Below are positions 33,515 through 46,000 of a stretch of DNA of 64,000 nucleotides, in pieces. The position numbers and the translations under genes were made by a program. Source of the DNA: Limnephilus marmoratus (lineage: Eukaryota > Arthropoda > Insecta > Trichoptera > Limnephilidae); NCBI GenBank assembly GCA_917880885.1, contig OU862913.1, forward strand, positions 45,913,460 through 45,977,459, in the 5' to 3' direction. The notes below the pieces were generated by a model, which was given only the letters and a program-made list of their open reading frames with translations, ran no database searches and had not been told where the DNA came from. Every line of letters starts with the position of its first letter. Positions within the stretch are counted from its first letter, which is position 1.

Positions 33515-34165
33515 TTTTACATTAGCCAGGGGGGCAGGAGGCATTTCCACAGGAGGCCCTGAGGAAGGTGTCCAGGAGTGACGGACGTATAAATCCTATC
33601 CTCCCACTGCGTTGCAAGGCGATGTGTCGAGAGATTCTGGCTGGAGAGGATAAAAGACCTCCCTCAACTAGTCTCTCTCGATTATACACCTGACTTAGCA
33701 AAACTAATAACATTCCGAGTACCAAATCATAACACGAGACTTCCAGAGCTGTTCTTTGTTTATCCGTCTAAAACTAACTATTTCAATTACTCCCCAATCC
33801 AAAGACTACATAGGCTTGGAAATAAATTCAGTTCCGTTGACATTTTTATTTCAACAAATTATTATTATTCTTCTTATATTTTTTGTTGTTATTTCTTTTT
33901 AATTCTGCTTCCTTTCTTTTAGTGTAAAGGAAGAGAAATAATAATTGGTATTTTATTGTTTCTATTTCTATTATTATTATGTTACAGGATTTATGTAAAT
34001 GCTCCAAGGGCGTAAATAAATAAATAAATAAATTAATTAATAAATTATACAGACCACGCAGCTGGTGGGCAGACGCATCGGTCACCAAAACCTGGACAAA
34101 CCTCACCCCATGAACCCGGTTACCCCTGCTAAGTCAACAAACGTAGCGAACCACTTGGGGTGACA
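33515..34165 (-). mobile_element. Family A retroposon, unit 3 copy 2, split by a LINE
   Basis: The two halves (33515-33688 and 34053-34165) correspond to the continuous copy at 41488-41778 in unit 4. The break is at CTCGATTATAC. Confidence 0.75.
33689..34052 (+). mobile_element. LINE 3' end inserted in unit 3 only
   Basis: The plus strand reads ITFRVPNHNTRLPELFFVYP, then YFNYSPIQRLHRLGNKFSSV. This is the C-terminus of a non-LTR ORF2, followed by a 3' UTR and AATAAATAAATAAATAAAT. ATTATAC lies on both sides and once in the uninterrupted copies, fitting a target-site duplication. It belongs to a different family from the other LINE pieces of the units. Confidence 0.75.
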
Positions 34166-34222
34166 GCATTTATATGATAAGCATTAATATAATTATAATT
34201 TAATTCTTCATTCATTATTAAA

Positions 34223-34661
34223 ATAATTCCCCTCGGGCCTATGCCATCTTTGGAGATGCTGTTTGGAGGGACTTTTTAGGTGAAGAAGGAGAGGAAGTTC
34301 TGGGAAGGAAAAGGATACCAGGGGTGGGTAGGAATCTGGGGGAGTGTGTCCAGAAGTGAGGGACTTATGAATCCATCTCTCCCACTGCAGTGCGAAGCGA
34401 TGTTCCGAGAGAGTACGGCTGGAGAATCAACCAACCAATCCCTCAACCATTCTCTTCCGATCCGGCCTGTTATGCAGCTGGTGGGTAGACGCACCCGCCG
34501 CCAAGAACCAGATAAATCTCAACACATAAGCATAGAATATTATAGGGCACCCCTGCTAAGTTACCAAATGTAGCGAACCACTTGGGGTGACTTATGGCAG
34601 AGGTGTTAATGGCAAGATTATCCAAATGAGTTCCCGGGCAGCGGTACCATACCCGCCTCCC
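34223..34661 (-). mobile_element. Family A retroposon, unit 3 copy 1 (inverted)
   Basis: Mirror of 20799-21240 with scattered substitutions. Confidence 0.75.
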
Positions 34662-35356
34662 AAATTGAATCTTTCGGAAGACTACGGTTTCTTTTTAAAA
34701 AATATATCTACTGATTATCGTGTTGTAGTAATAAAGTCCTTATATGGTAATCACTGTCGCGATGCGGAATCAAAATGGGAAGAAGAGAATGCATAGGGAG
34801 GTCCCGGCAATACAGATCTAGTCACTAAAAATAACTAATCACACTTCAAGTAACGTTTTAATTCGGAATGGTAAGTCTCAAAAAAATCCCACACCAATTT
34901 AATAAATTTTACGTGCGCATCGCCGCCGGGTTGATAAGAGTCCGCAACGTATGGGCCAGTCGTATTGGCACTTTCATATTCTATTAATAACTTTACAGTC
35001 GTCCAACCAAAAACTTGAACGAATAAGCGGCAACGTCGCAAGACGTCGGTTTGTCTTCAACATGAAAATGAATATATAATTGGACGCTACATTGTGGACC
35101 AAATTGAAGAAAATATACGCAGGATGCCTCACTGCATTGAATATGAAAGGAGTTCGGATTGGTGAAACTTTAAAGGGTGTTTTTTTCGTTTTGTATATTT
35201 TTAAAATCATTATTTTAAAAAATATAAATACTTAGCTATAATCAAACACTGAAAAGATAGTATATACTTTAGTTAGAACTATGTAAAATCAAGTCCTTCA
35301 GATGGACGCAGTAATGTCGATCTGATGAAAGGACGCAGAAATGATAGCGGGATGTA

Positions 35357-35403
35357 TATATATATATATATATACATCCCATATATATATATATATATAT
35401 ATA
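35357..35403. repeat. (TA)n spacer with a TIR stub, between units 3 and 4
   Basis: A TA run interrupted at 35373-35380 by TACATCCC, the first eight bases of the unit end, before TA resumes to the real end of unit 4 at 35404. Confidence 0.85.
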
Positions 35404-36187
35404 TACATCCCGCTATCATTGCTGCGTCTTCTAATGGTCCACTTTCATTCAATCCTGCGTCCGACCGTCATTCTGCGTCCGGTATACGGACGCAGGATTG
35501 AACACATGTAATTTCAAGTTTTCCCCACTCCTCTACCCTCATACAGTCCAAAAACGAAAATAAGCCAGACGCAGTTTTGGTACCTAAATCAACTGAAATA
35601 TACTATTTTAGTTCAGTGCTTTGTCACCGAGCGGCGAGCCGCGGCGCTGCAGTAGACCAGCGTATATTTTTAGCAAAATATACGTTTTTATTAGCTTTTA
35701 TTGACTAGCGTATCGCAACTCCTACATTTGGCAACATCGCTTTTTAACAGCGTTTCTTCTGTTCTCTGCGAAAACAAAGCAATCATACTTAAATATCGCA
35801 CATTGCTACGTAAGATTACATTGAAATTCAGCTACATTACCTATTCAAAATTGGCGCCAAATATGATTCCAATAAGGATGGACGTCAAACGTGTGTAATT
35901 AATATTTCAATTTCACCAAGACAATGTTGCAACAATATCGTCGTTGTTTACGCATTAAATAATAGTTTTTTTGCTGATATTGAATTTGCCAAAGCTGCAT
36001 TTTTTTTTAAGTAATGATTTTACTTCTTACTCGCAAAGTGAATTGAAATTCATTGTTAAACTAATATTCAATCACAGCATCCATGCTTATATCTAAAAAT
36101 AAAGACGAAATTGCCTAAACTAATTTACTAGAAGTGGAATTTTTCTTTTGGTTTCGTTTAGTTCTTCTGACTTTTCAATTTCAATTT

Positions 36188-36610
36188 GAGAGGCAGACAT
36201 GGGTACCGCCGCCCCGGAAACCATTTATTGGATAACCAACACTTTTGCCGTAGGTCACCCCAAGTGATTCGCTAAATTTGGTGACTTAGCAGGGGTGCCC
36301 GAGTTTATGGGGTAAGGTTTGCCCGGGTCTTGGCGTTGGATGCTTCTGCCCACCATGTGCATGGCAGGCCGGAACGGGAGAGAATGGTTGAGGGAACCAT
36401 TCTCTCTGACTTCTGACTTCTTCAGCCGTTTTTTCTCGGAACATCGCCTTGCACCGAAGTGGGAGGGATGGACTCATACATCCGTCACTCCTGGACACAC
36501 TAACCCTCAGATTAACCTACCCAACCTTCATTCGCTTTTCTTGCCCAGAACTTCCTTTCCTAAAACGACCCTCCACACGCATCTCCAAAAATGTCAGCGC
36601 TAATGTAAAA
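36188..36610 (+). mobile_element. Family A retroposon, unit 4 copy 4
   Basis: Mirror of 18863-19288. Confidence 0.75.
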
Positions 36611-36744
36611 TGCATATTACTAAACTGAAAATGTCCAGATCCTACTACAATTCAAATATCAGAGACTACAATTGCACATTTATGAAAAAGCCGGAGGAAA
36701 ATTAAAAAAAAATACAACCAAGAATTTGGCGATATAAACCAACA

Positions 36745-36985
36745 AAAAATATAGATGACTATTATTTGTTGTGTAGTAAGTAATCAGATGGAACGGAAAG
36801 AAGAGATGTCCTGGTTCTAGTTAGTTTAGACGAGCAAGAAAACAGAAATTACTTTAAATTCATGAATTGCGTCCTCCGTGGTCTAGAGGTCGCGGTTTCA
36901 AATCCCGGAGTGCGCAAGTAACATTTTATTTATAAATTAAACAATATAACTTTGTTAGAACAACTTATATATTTTATTAACGCCG
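36745..36985 (+). mobile_element. tRNA-derived SINE, short-head form, unit 4
   Basis: GTCCTCCGTGGTCTAGAGGT, then CGCGGTTTCAAATCCCGGAG; same position as in units 2 and 3. Confidence 0.65.
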
Positions 36986-38064
36986 ACCGGTTTCGGAACG
37001 ACCATTTCTTCCTCATGGCAAACATATAATGACTTGACAATTACAAAACAGTGGGTTGGTACAATGTATTATTACTAAGGGTGGGGGCGTGTTTTGTGTT
37101 ATTTCATAATGTATGAATTCATTAAAAATAATATGTAGTACTTTATGTGCAGCTTGTTCTAGAGTAGTAAATATGCCCGAGGAAGACACGGCATGATCAT
37201 GTTAAACAAATTCTTGAGTCAGGCCAAGCCAAAAGTCAGAAAAACAGAAGAGCGATTATGAATGTGAATTGTAAATGAGGAAAAGAAATATATGCCAATA
37301 CCTAGTTGTTTGGCGGTCTCTGCCTACTCCTGCGAGGAAACGTTAGGAGGCGTGATGGCTAGTTAGTTATTGCTTAACACTATTTATTTATTAGCGACGG
37401 CATGTTATTTTATTTGTTTACTTATACCGTTTTATGCTTTCCCTTTTTTGTGTTTTCCTTTTTTCGTCCTAAAAGAATATAATGCATATTTTTGTTTTAA
37501 CGTCCATAAAAGAACCTTAAAATAGTTTCTCCCGTGACGAGAATGCATTAGTTAACTATAATTTGAAAAGATACCTACCGTCACACATGATAGATTTGAT
37601 AAGCATTTATGTAATTCTATGTTGATTTTAATGACATTAGAAAATACTCATAATTACTGTGGATTAAAGATATTTTTTTTACTTAATGATTATATTAAAC
37701 AAATTCAACACATGGCTGATAAATAAAAAAAGACTAGCATAACCAATTTGCGTATAAACGCTTTTTTATGTAAATTCCTCACAAGAGCCTCAGCTTCTCC
37801 CGTCTGGAGCCAGTGAGACTAAGGCATCCCCGATTTAGGGTATGTTGTGAGGATAAAGCTAGTGGGGAGGGGAAGGAGATGGTGAATAGAAAGGTGGGCT
37901 TGCTTTACCTGGCTTTTCAGATCTAGTCACCAAACACGGCTAAAGCCATTTCAATTAATTTATTTTGAATGGTGGTCTTACACAAGGGCGATACTGAGAG
38001 TATCTTCCACTCTGGAACGTGCGGCAAATATACTAGATATATATTATTGTTAAGGAATTAATTG

Positions 38065-38170
38065 TGAAATAACACAAATTCGTAAAATAAAATGTATTTG
38101 CCCACGCCCGGATTGATCCCGCTACCTTTATTGCGAGTCAAGAGCCTTACGCCAGACCACGCCGTTATCG
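38065..38170 (-). mobile_element. tRNA-derived SINE, long-head form, unit 4
   Basis: Mirror of 17555-17690, with TTGACTCGCAATAAAGG on the minus strand. Confidence 0.55.
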
Positions 38171-38229
38171 CTACTTACTTTACTTATTTACTTTATTAAA
38201 AAGTTAACATGCATTTTTGCTCATCTTTT

Positions 38230-38850
38230 ATTATTTTTTTTTCATTAACTCCACACAGGAGGCCCTGAGGAAAATAATTTCCCTCAGGGCCTATGTCATC
38301 TGGGATGCTGTGTGGAGGGTCTTTTCGAGGAGAGGAAGGAATGAATATTTGTCTTGAAGAGACCCATGTTGTAAGAAGGAGAAACACAGATGCCGGCAAA
38401 CATTCCATAGCCGAGCTGTTGAACACAAGAACGAGTCGAAGAAGCGACTCGTTCTCGTGTGACAAATGTCAATCGTGTACAAATGTAGGGCACGCGTTTG
38501 GCGTGTTTCCCGACTATGCACCGGTGCCGAAAGGGTCAATTATGTAAATTCTTCGAAGCATCTTCCATTGTAATACCGGTAGAACAAGGATAGCATTCCC
38601 ACCCGACGCCTGTGCTCTAAAGATTGCAACCCGTCTGTTAAGATGGGAGAATCTATCAAACGAACCGCCCGTTTTTGCACAGAGTCGAGGGTATTTTTCA
38701 GGTATTTTGGAGCTTCAGACCAGAGGTGGCTGCCAAATTCAACCGTGGGGCACACATGTGATTTGTATTGTACAGGTTTAGCAGTTGTATACTATTAAAG
38801 TATCTGCGGGCCCTGTAAAGTAACGCCCAGTTTTTGAGAGGTTTTATACC
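38230..38850 (-). pseudogene. LINE family 1 3' end, unit 4
   Basis: Mirror of 24320-24915 with the full double-stem 3' end (GGCCCTGAGGAAAATAATTT). It reads CPTVEFGSHLWSEAPKYLKN. Confidence 0.8.
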
Positions 38851-39676
38851 CTTTTAACATGTTTATAAGCTTTTATGCCTTTTTTAAGATAAAAAAAAAT
38901 CATTTGGGTTCCTACATTAAAATTTTTTTTTGAGATTTTATACAATGTTAATTTTATTTTATGTAACTAATTCAATTTTGTTCATCTTTAAGCAAAAGCA
39001 AAATAATGCCAATCTTATTGTGACACGAGAATTCCATGAATGTAATGGTTGACTGTTGAATGTTCAATGACTCATAGAAAAATAAAAATAAAAATGAAAT
39101 AACTTGATTAAGATAAATAATTATCACATAATGGGCATCAATTGTGGTTCGGGAAGAATTTAGAACGATTTACGAGGCAGTTTGTTTATAATTAAAGATA
39201 TGTATGAACACTTGAGTTATGAATCCATTAATGGATCAGCTGTCCCAAGGACGCTTATCACATGATGGCTTGGACTTTTTTTCAAGTTACGATGAGTCGA
39301 CGCCGATAAAAATGATATGGTGTTTTGGTGTTTTCTTCACATGTATGACCAGCAGAGCAGTACATTCGACCGGTCAATGGCCGAGTTTGGATCCCACTCA
39401 GGAGTTGTATGTTCAGTTCATCTGTGGCTAAATCCTCCATCTCGACACAAGCAACAATTTCTGCTTACTATTTTTCGTTTCATCGATTTTCAAATCACAA
39501 CGGTCCTAAAGAAGTTTTTACTTTAAAAATCGTAATGTGAGAAAGAGCTTGGACCCAAATTAAAAAGATAAGGTTATCTTTATATTGATATTGTGCACTT
39601 AATATCGTATTTTATTATGCTAGTGCACTGCACTATAATTTGCAAAGGGACAATACTTTGCCTAATAATATCTATT

Positions 39677-40141
39677 AGAGGCGGGTATGGGTACCGCCGC
39701 CTGGGGAATCATTTATTGGATAACCAACACCTCTGCCATAGGTCACCCTAAGTGGTTCGCTACGTTTGGTGACTTGGTAGGGGTGCCCGGGTTCATGGGG
39801 TGAGGTTTATCCGAGTCTTGGTAGCGGATGCACCTGCCCACCAGCTGCATGGCAGGCCGGATCGCGAGAGAATGGTTGAGGGAACGACTTCTGACTTCTT
39901 CAGTCGTACTCTCTGGGAATATCACGTTACACCGCAGTGGGAGGCATGGATTCATACGTCCGTCATTCCTGGACACACTAAACCCCGATTCCTACTCATC
40001 CCTAATACCCTTTTCATTCCCAAAACTTCCACTCCTTCCTTTCCCTAAAAAGACCCTCCATACAACATCTCCAAAGATGACATAGGCCCTGATAGAATTC
40101 TTTTTTCCTCAGAGCCTTCTGTTTGGAGCTAATGTAAAAAA
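39677..40141 (+). mobile_element. Family A retroposon, unit 4 copy 3
   Basis: Mirror of 22979-23450, full length from GAGGCGGGTATGGGTACCGC to AATGTAAAAAAG. Confidence 0.8.
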
Positions 40142-41014
40142 GTAAGATATTTTCAAATAATGTCTGGTTATTTGTAAGCAGGGAATGTTTGTCTTTCTTA
40201 AAATTAAAAAAAATATATATCTTTACCTATGTTTTTATTTTTAACTTTATGAGCCCTCAAATTATAACATTTAAATATGAATATGTTGATATTTCGATCA
40301 ACATATTGAAATCTTGCTATCTTTTTCGATCAACATACCATGTTGATCGAAAAATCCTCAAAGATGTAACGAAAAATCCTCAAACATGTAAAAAATAATT
40401 CAATGAATAAAGAAAACTTTTATAAAATATATATTTAAATGAAGACAATATTAGCGAAACTCATTCGAAAATCTGGAAACAGAAAAATCGGAAAAAGATA
40501 TTGGCAATATCGTATAATACGAGTAGGTAAAAAGTATATTTTCGGCACGTTCCAGAGCGGAAGATACTCTCAGTATCGCCCTGGTATAACGTTGCTTGCA
40601 ATGGCTTTAGCGTGTTTGGTGACCAGAGCAGAATAGCCAGGTACTTTCCCACCTTCCTCTTTCCCATCTCTTTCCCATCCTCACTACCTTCAGCCTCACA
40701 GCATACTCCAATTGGAGATGCCATAGTCTCACTGGACCAGACGGGAGTAGTTGGAGACTCTTGGGCTCATGTAAAAAAAAGTGAAATCACTTCCATATTG
40801 CAGGTCACGATTCCTTTAAATTTTCTAGATTCTCCTTGTACCAATTATATTGTAAAAATACATTTACTGTATATTTTAAATACTGTTTTAGCCTTCCAAT
40901 CTTTAAAACATTTTTGGAATTTCGGAAAGTTTCCTATTTCCAAATTTACTCCCTTCTGTACCCTACCGTTACTATGTAACCTTTGCAATCCCTCCCTCTG
41001 CCATCCCTCGTCCA

Positions 41015-41485
41015 CTCATGTGTGTCCTTTCCCATGCGCCCTCGTTACACTCTCGCGACCCTCATCCCTCTTGCGTTCCTCTCCACCTTCCCATCTTCCC
41101 TGCTTTCTCCCCTTCCGCGAACTTATCCCTCGTTGATATTCCCAATCCCAAATTTCCTCTTCCCCTTCCCCTCCCTCCATCCCTCCTTGAAGCGAAACTA
41201 AATGAAAAACATACATTTCAAACAACTCGCACGCCACTAATTGTAATTTTTTATACAAATTTCATAACGCCAGAGCTCACTATCATATATAGAAAAATTC
41301 ACGGATGTGCGCATAACAACTCACCAAAGTTTCATCGCTATCGGATGAATGCCAAAGGAAATAATTTCATAACGCTAGAGCTCACCACAGAAACCATCGC
41401 GGGCATACGCACGACAAATCTCCAAATTATCATCGTAATCGTATGAATGCTTTAGGTACATAAACATTCATTTTTAAATAAAGCT
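41015..41485 (+). mobile_element. Pyrimidine-rich retroposon, unit 4
   Basis: Mirror of 14215-14700. Confidence 0.6.
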
Positions 41486-41487
41486 TA

Positions 41488-41778
41488 TTTTTACATTAGC
41501 CAGGGGGGGCAGGAGGCATTTCCACAGGAAGCCCTGAGGTAGGTGTCCAGGAGTGATGGACGTATGAATCCAATCCTCCCACTGCGTTGCAAGGCGATGT
41601 ATCGAGAGATTATGGCTGGAGAGAATAAAAGACCATCCTCAACCAGTCTCTCTCGATTATACCCACCACGCAGCAGGTGGGCAGACGCATCGGTCACCAA
41701 AACCTGGATAAACCTCACCCCATGAACCCGGTTACCCCTGCTAAGTCAACAAACGTAGCGAACCCCTTGGGGTGACAG
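41488..41778 (-). mobile_element. Family A retroposon, unit 4 copy 2 (inverted)
   Basis: Mirror of 13920-14208, uninterrupted. Confidence 0.75.
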
Positions 41779-41835
41779 CATTTATATGATAAGCATTAAT
41801 ATAATTATAATTTAATTCTTCATTCATTATTAAAA

Positions 41836-42276
41836 TAATTTTCCTCAGGGCCTATGCCATCTTTGGCGATGCTGTTTGGAGAGACTTTTTAGGTGAAAAA
41901 AGAGAGGAAGTTCTGGGAAGGAAAGGGATACCAGGAGTGGGTAGGAATCTGGGGGAGTGTGTCCAGAAGTGAGGGACGTATGAATCCATCCCTCCCACTG
42001 TGGTGCAAGGTGATGTTCCGAGAGAGTACGGCTGGAGAATCAACCAACCAATCCCTCATCCATTCTCTCCCGATTCGGCCTGTTATGCAGCTGGTGGGTA
42101 GACGCACCCGCCGCCAAGAACCAGATAAACCCCACCACATGAGCATAGAATATTATAGGGCACCCCTGCTAAGTTACCAAACGTAGCGAACCACTTGGGG
42201 TGACCTATGGCAGAAGTGTTAATGGCAAGATTATCCAAATGGGTTCCCAGGGCAGCGGTACCATACCCGCCTCCCA
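41836..42276 (-). mobile_element. Family A retroposon, unit 4 copy 1 (inverted)
   Basis: Mirror of 13425-13866. Confidence 0.8.
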
Positions 42277-42982
42277 AATTGAATCTTTCGGAAGACTACG
42301 GTTTCTTTTTAAATAATAGGTCGCAAAATATACCTACTGATTATCGTGTTGTAGTAATAAAGTCCTTATATGGTAATCACTGTCGTGATGCGGAATCAAA
42401 ATGGGGAGAAGAGGACGCATAGAAAGGTCCCAGCAATACAGATCTAGTCACTAAAAATAACTAATCACACTTCAAGCAACGTTTTTATTCGGAATGATAA
42501 GTCTCAAAAAAATCCCATACCAATTTAATAAATTTTACGTGCGCGTCGCCGCCGGGTTGATTAGAGTCCGCAACATATTGGCCAGTCGTATTGGCACTTT
42601 CATATTCTATTAATAACTTTACAGTCGTCTAACCAAAAACTTAAACAAATAAGCGGCAACGTCGCAAGACGTTGGTTTGTCGTCAACATGAAAATGAATA
42701 TATAATTGGACGCTATATTGTGGACCAAATTGAAGAAAATATACGCAGGATGCCTCACTGCATTGAATATGAAAGGAGTTCGGATTGGTGGAACTTTGAA
42801 GGGCGTTTTTTTCGTTTTGTATATTTTTAAAATCATTTTTTTTTTAAATATAAATACCTAGCTACAATCAAACACTTAAAAGCTAGTATATACTTTAGTT
42901 AAAACTATGTAAAATTAAGTCCTTCAGATAGACGCAGTAATGTCGATCTGATGAAAGGACGCAGCAATGATAGCGGGATGTA

Positions 42983-43055
42983 TATATATATATAAATATA
43001 TACACACATTTATACACATACATACATACTTACACATACATACATGTATGAATAG
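42983..43055. repeat. TA/CA/TACA microsatellite right of unit 4
   Basis: TATATATATATATAAATATA passing into ACATACATACATACTTACAC. It is the same kind of low-complexity DNA as left of unit 1 and may be the original target. The last part may be the 3' tail of the LINE that follows. Confidence 0.7.
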
Positions 43056-43075
43056 TTCGGTTTCGGTAGGTAAAT

Positions 43076-46000
43076 TTACAAGTTGATGCCATTAACTTTA
43101 ATAAAATAAGAAATGATTTTATATACACGTTTGTCAATAGAGGATAACAAAAATGCCATGTCGTAGGGGGGCAATATACCTGTATTGATCAGATCAGGGA
43201 TGAAATTTTTATAATTATTATTTATAGGGCAACTGAAAAATATATGGTTGAGGTCCTCCTCTTCAAGACGACACTCACACATGGCAGAATTCTTAACCTG
43301 AATTCTTGTCAGGTGAACATTGTGGCAGCAATGTCCTATTCGCATACGGCAAATGGAAGAAGTTGAAAATTTGTTCAAAGAGAGCCCGGAAAACCACGGT
43401 TTTGAAGGAATCGTGGGCTGTAATTTGTAAAAATGATTACCCTTTGTTTTACTCGACTCATTCCAATGATTCTGCCATGTGGAGATCATGTTTTCTTTCA
43501 GTTTGATTAGAAGATCGGCGGGGTTTAAGAAATTGTACAAAAACTCTCCGGAATCGATGGCATCTTTCGCCAATAAATCGGCCTTTTCATTACCAGGGAT
43601 ACCGCAGTGGCTAGGTATCCAAGCCAACGCAATCTCTCTGCCAGAGATAGCTAACTTATGTAAAAAAGTGCGGATTCCAATACACAAATCATCTTCAGGG
43701 TAGTGGAAAGGGGAGGAGTTTAATTTTTGAAGTGCACTCAGGGAATCGGAGAGAATTAAAAATTTACCAATTTGAGTACTTTCAATGTATTTTAAGGATT
43801 CTAAAATAGCTATGCATTCAGCTGAGAAAATTGAGGCTTCTTTATGAAGTTTTATTTTTTTACTGATTTGGTCTCTTGGGCAGTGGAACGCCGCCCCCAC
43901 ATGGCTAGATAAGGGAGATTTAGAACCATCTGTATAAATAGTTTTCCAGCCGCTCCATTTCGAGTTTAAAATGTGGATAAATTTACTTGGAGCTTCGTGG
44001 TTGCCAGGAAAGCCAAGTGAAAAAATAATATTAGGTTTGAGCGAATGAATTTGAAAGGAATTTATATATAATGGAAGTCTGTCATGGGGATTTAAAATGG
44101 GTTTATATGCATTGTAAGTATGGAGGCTTTTGACGAGAAGTGGGATTGTTTTGTTCCTCCAATATGGAAGTGATCTAACTTGAGCAGAGAGAGCAGCAAT
44201 TTTGTCCATCAGTGGGTGATTAGACAGTCTGAAACATTTAAATAAGAACTTGTCTGCCAAGAACTGTCTTCTGAAATGGAGAGGAGGGTCAACAGCCTCC
44301 ACCTGCAAAGCGTTAATTGGGGAAGATCGCATGGCTCCGATAATTAATCTTAGGCTTTGAGATTGGATACGGTCTAACCTTGTAAGGTTTTTTTTAGAAG
44401 TGGGCTCAATGAGGAATGACGCGTAATCCAAATGGCTTCTAACATATGCATTATAAAACAATTTTTGCGAGCATGGATGGCTTCCCCACCAGACCCTTGA
44501 CACGGCGCGTAGGGCGTTAAGGCCAGCTTGACTTTTGTTAATAATAAGATTTACGTAAGAGTTCCACGTTAGCTTAGAGTCAAGTATAACACCCAGAAAT
44601 TTTATCTGAACCTGGACGGGGAGAATTATGTTATCGATTCGGATTGAAATGCACGGGGCAACACGTTTCCTAGAGAAAACGATAACATTGCTTTTGGTTG
44701 GAGAAATTTCAAGGCCGTGATTTGTTAGAAAAATGCAAAGATTTTTCATGCTAAGGTTGATCATTTCCTCCAGAAAAGCAATAATTCGTCCTGATATATA
44801 GATAAAAAAATCATCTGCATATTGAAGAATTTTACATGATGGATGGATACTCTGATGCAGGTCAGAGGTGTAAATATTAAAAAGGATAGGACTAAGAACG
44901 GATCCCTGAGGCAAACCCTTGTTCACCGTTCTCAACAGGGAAGGGGAATTCAGAACCTGGATTTGAATTTTTCTGGTAAGAAGAAGGTTGATTATGAAAC
45001 TAGCAAGCTTACGGGGGATGCCGATTTGTAATAATTTTCTCTGTAGAACGTTTAATAAAACATTGTCAAAAGCTCCGGTAATATCTACGCAAACACCGAC
45101 AAGAATATTATTTTCAGCTAGGACCATCTGTATATCAGAAGTGAGAATTGAAATGCTTTCAGTTGTACTTTTTGTTTTTCGAAATCCAAACTGTGAGCTG
45201 GGAAGAATTTTCTCACTTTCAACATACCAGTCTAGTCGTCTTTTTATTAAATGTTCTGCAATTTTAACTAAAGAAGAAGAAAGAGCAATGGGTCTGTACG
45301 AAATACCAGAACTGGGGTCCTTTTGGGGTTTTAGAATGGGGATAATTAATTGGGTTTTCCAGGAGGTTGGAATTTTACCTGAGTCAAACATCAAATTTAA
45401 AAGTGTAAGAAAATAATTATGTGTAGCAACATCACAGTTTTTAATGAGGCTATACGGAATACCATCTTCGCCGGGAGCTGAGTCTCTAAGGTCGTTTAAA
45501 ACCTCTCTTAGTTCAAATAAATTGAAGTGTGAGTCTATCCACCCCCGAGTACGAAACGAGTATGTGAATTCCGTTTCATTCCAGTTACTCGCAGTCGGAG
45601 GAGCTAATTTATCGGCAAATTCCTTCACCCACTCTGAAGAGAGAGGATGAGCTACGGGTGGGACGTAAGAACCTCTGAATCGGCGGATTGAATTCCAAAC
45701 AGCTGAGAGTGGGGTATCGGGAGATAAGGAAGAACAAAAGTTTTTCCATCCTTGCCTTTTTTTATTTTTGAGCAATCGCTTGGTCTTAGCTTCAATCTTT
45801 TTGAAGTTCAGGAAATTCTCAAGGGTCATGTTCAAAGAATATATTTTAGCATATCTCTTCCTGGAATTTATTGCGTCTGCACATTCATTATCCCACCACG
45901 GGGCTGGGGGAGGTTTTCCTTTATTGCCAGGTAATTTGATAGGAATGCACGTCTCTGCAGCCGCGATGATTGATGAAACTAGCAACTCGTAACATTCCGT

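Larger units (their letters stand above)
27751..35356 (-). mobile_element. TIR unit 3 (7606 bp), inverted
   Basis: Inverted relative to units 1-2. Its outermost bases at the palindrome centre read TATATCCCGC rather than TACATCCCGC. It is the most altered copy: a LINE 3' end is inserted in its second family-A copy (33689-34052), ~210 bp upstream of the copy at 31753 are missing, and many substitutions are seen. Confidence 0.88.
12716..42982. repeat. ~30-kb palindrome of four TIR-bounded units
   Basis: Four related units lie at 12716-20079 (+), 20090-27738 (+), 27751-35356 (-) and 35404-42982 (-), separated only by TA dinucleotide runs. The two left units are direct repeats; the right pair mirrors them about 27739-27750. 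All ends are the same 25-bp inverted repeat beginning TACATCCCGCTATCATTGCT and continuing GCGTC. The copies share the same passengers but differ by unit-specific insertions and deletions. Either separate insertion into TA microsatellites or segmental duplication plus inversion could have produced the arrangement. Confidence 0.9.
35404..42982 (-). mobile_element. TIR unit 4 (7579 bp), inverted
   Basis: Inverted, direct repeat of unit 3. It has both 25-bp ends, contains the short-head tRNA-like insertion (36745-36985), lacks the LINE insertion of unit 3, and keeps the 39470-39676 stretch that unit 3 has lost. Its right end abuts a TA/CA/TACA microsatellite like the one left of unit 1. Confidence 0.88.

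Noticed and set aside
12716..42982. Whole palindrome as a mere assembly artefact
   Set aside because: Units differ by private insertions, deletions and substitutions, which a duplicated assembly would not show; long-read confirmation would still be needed.
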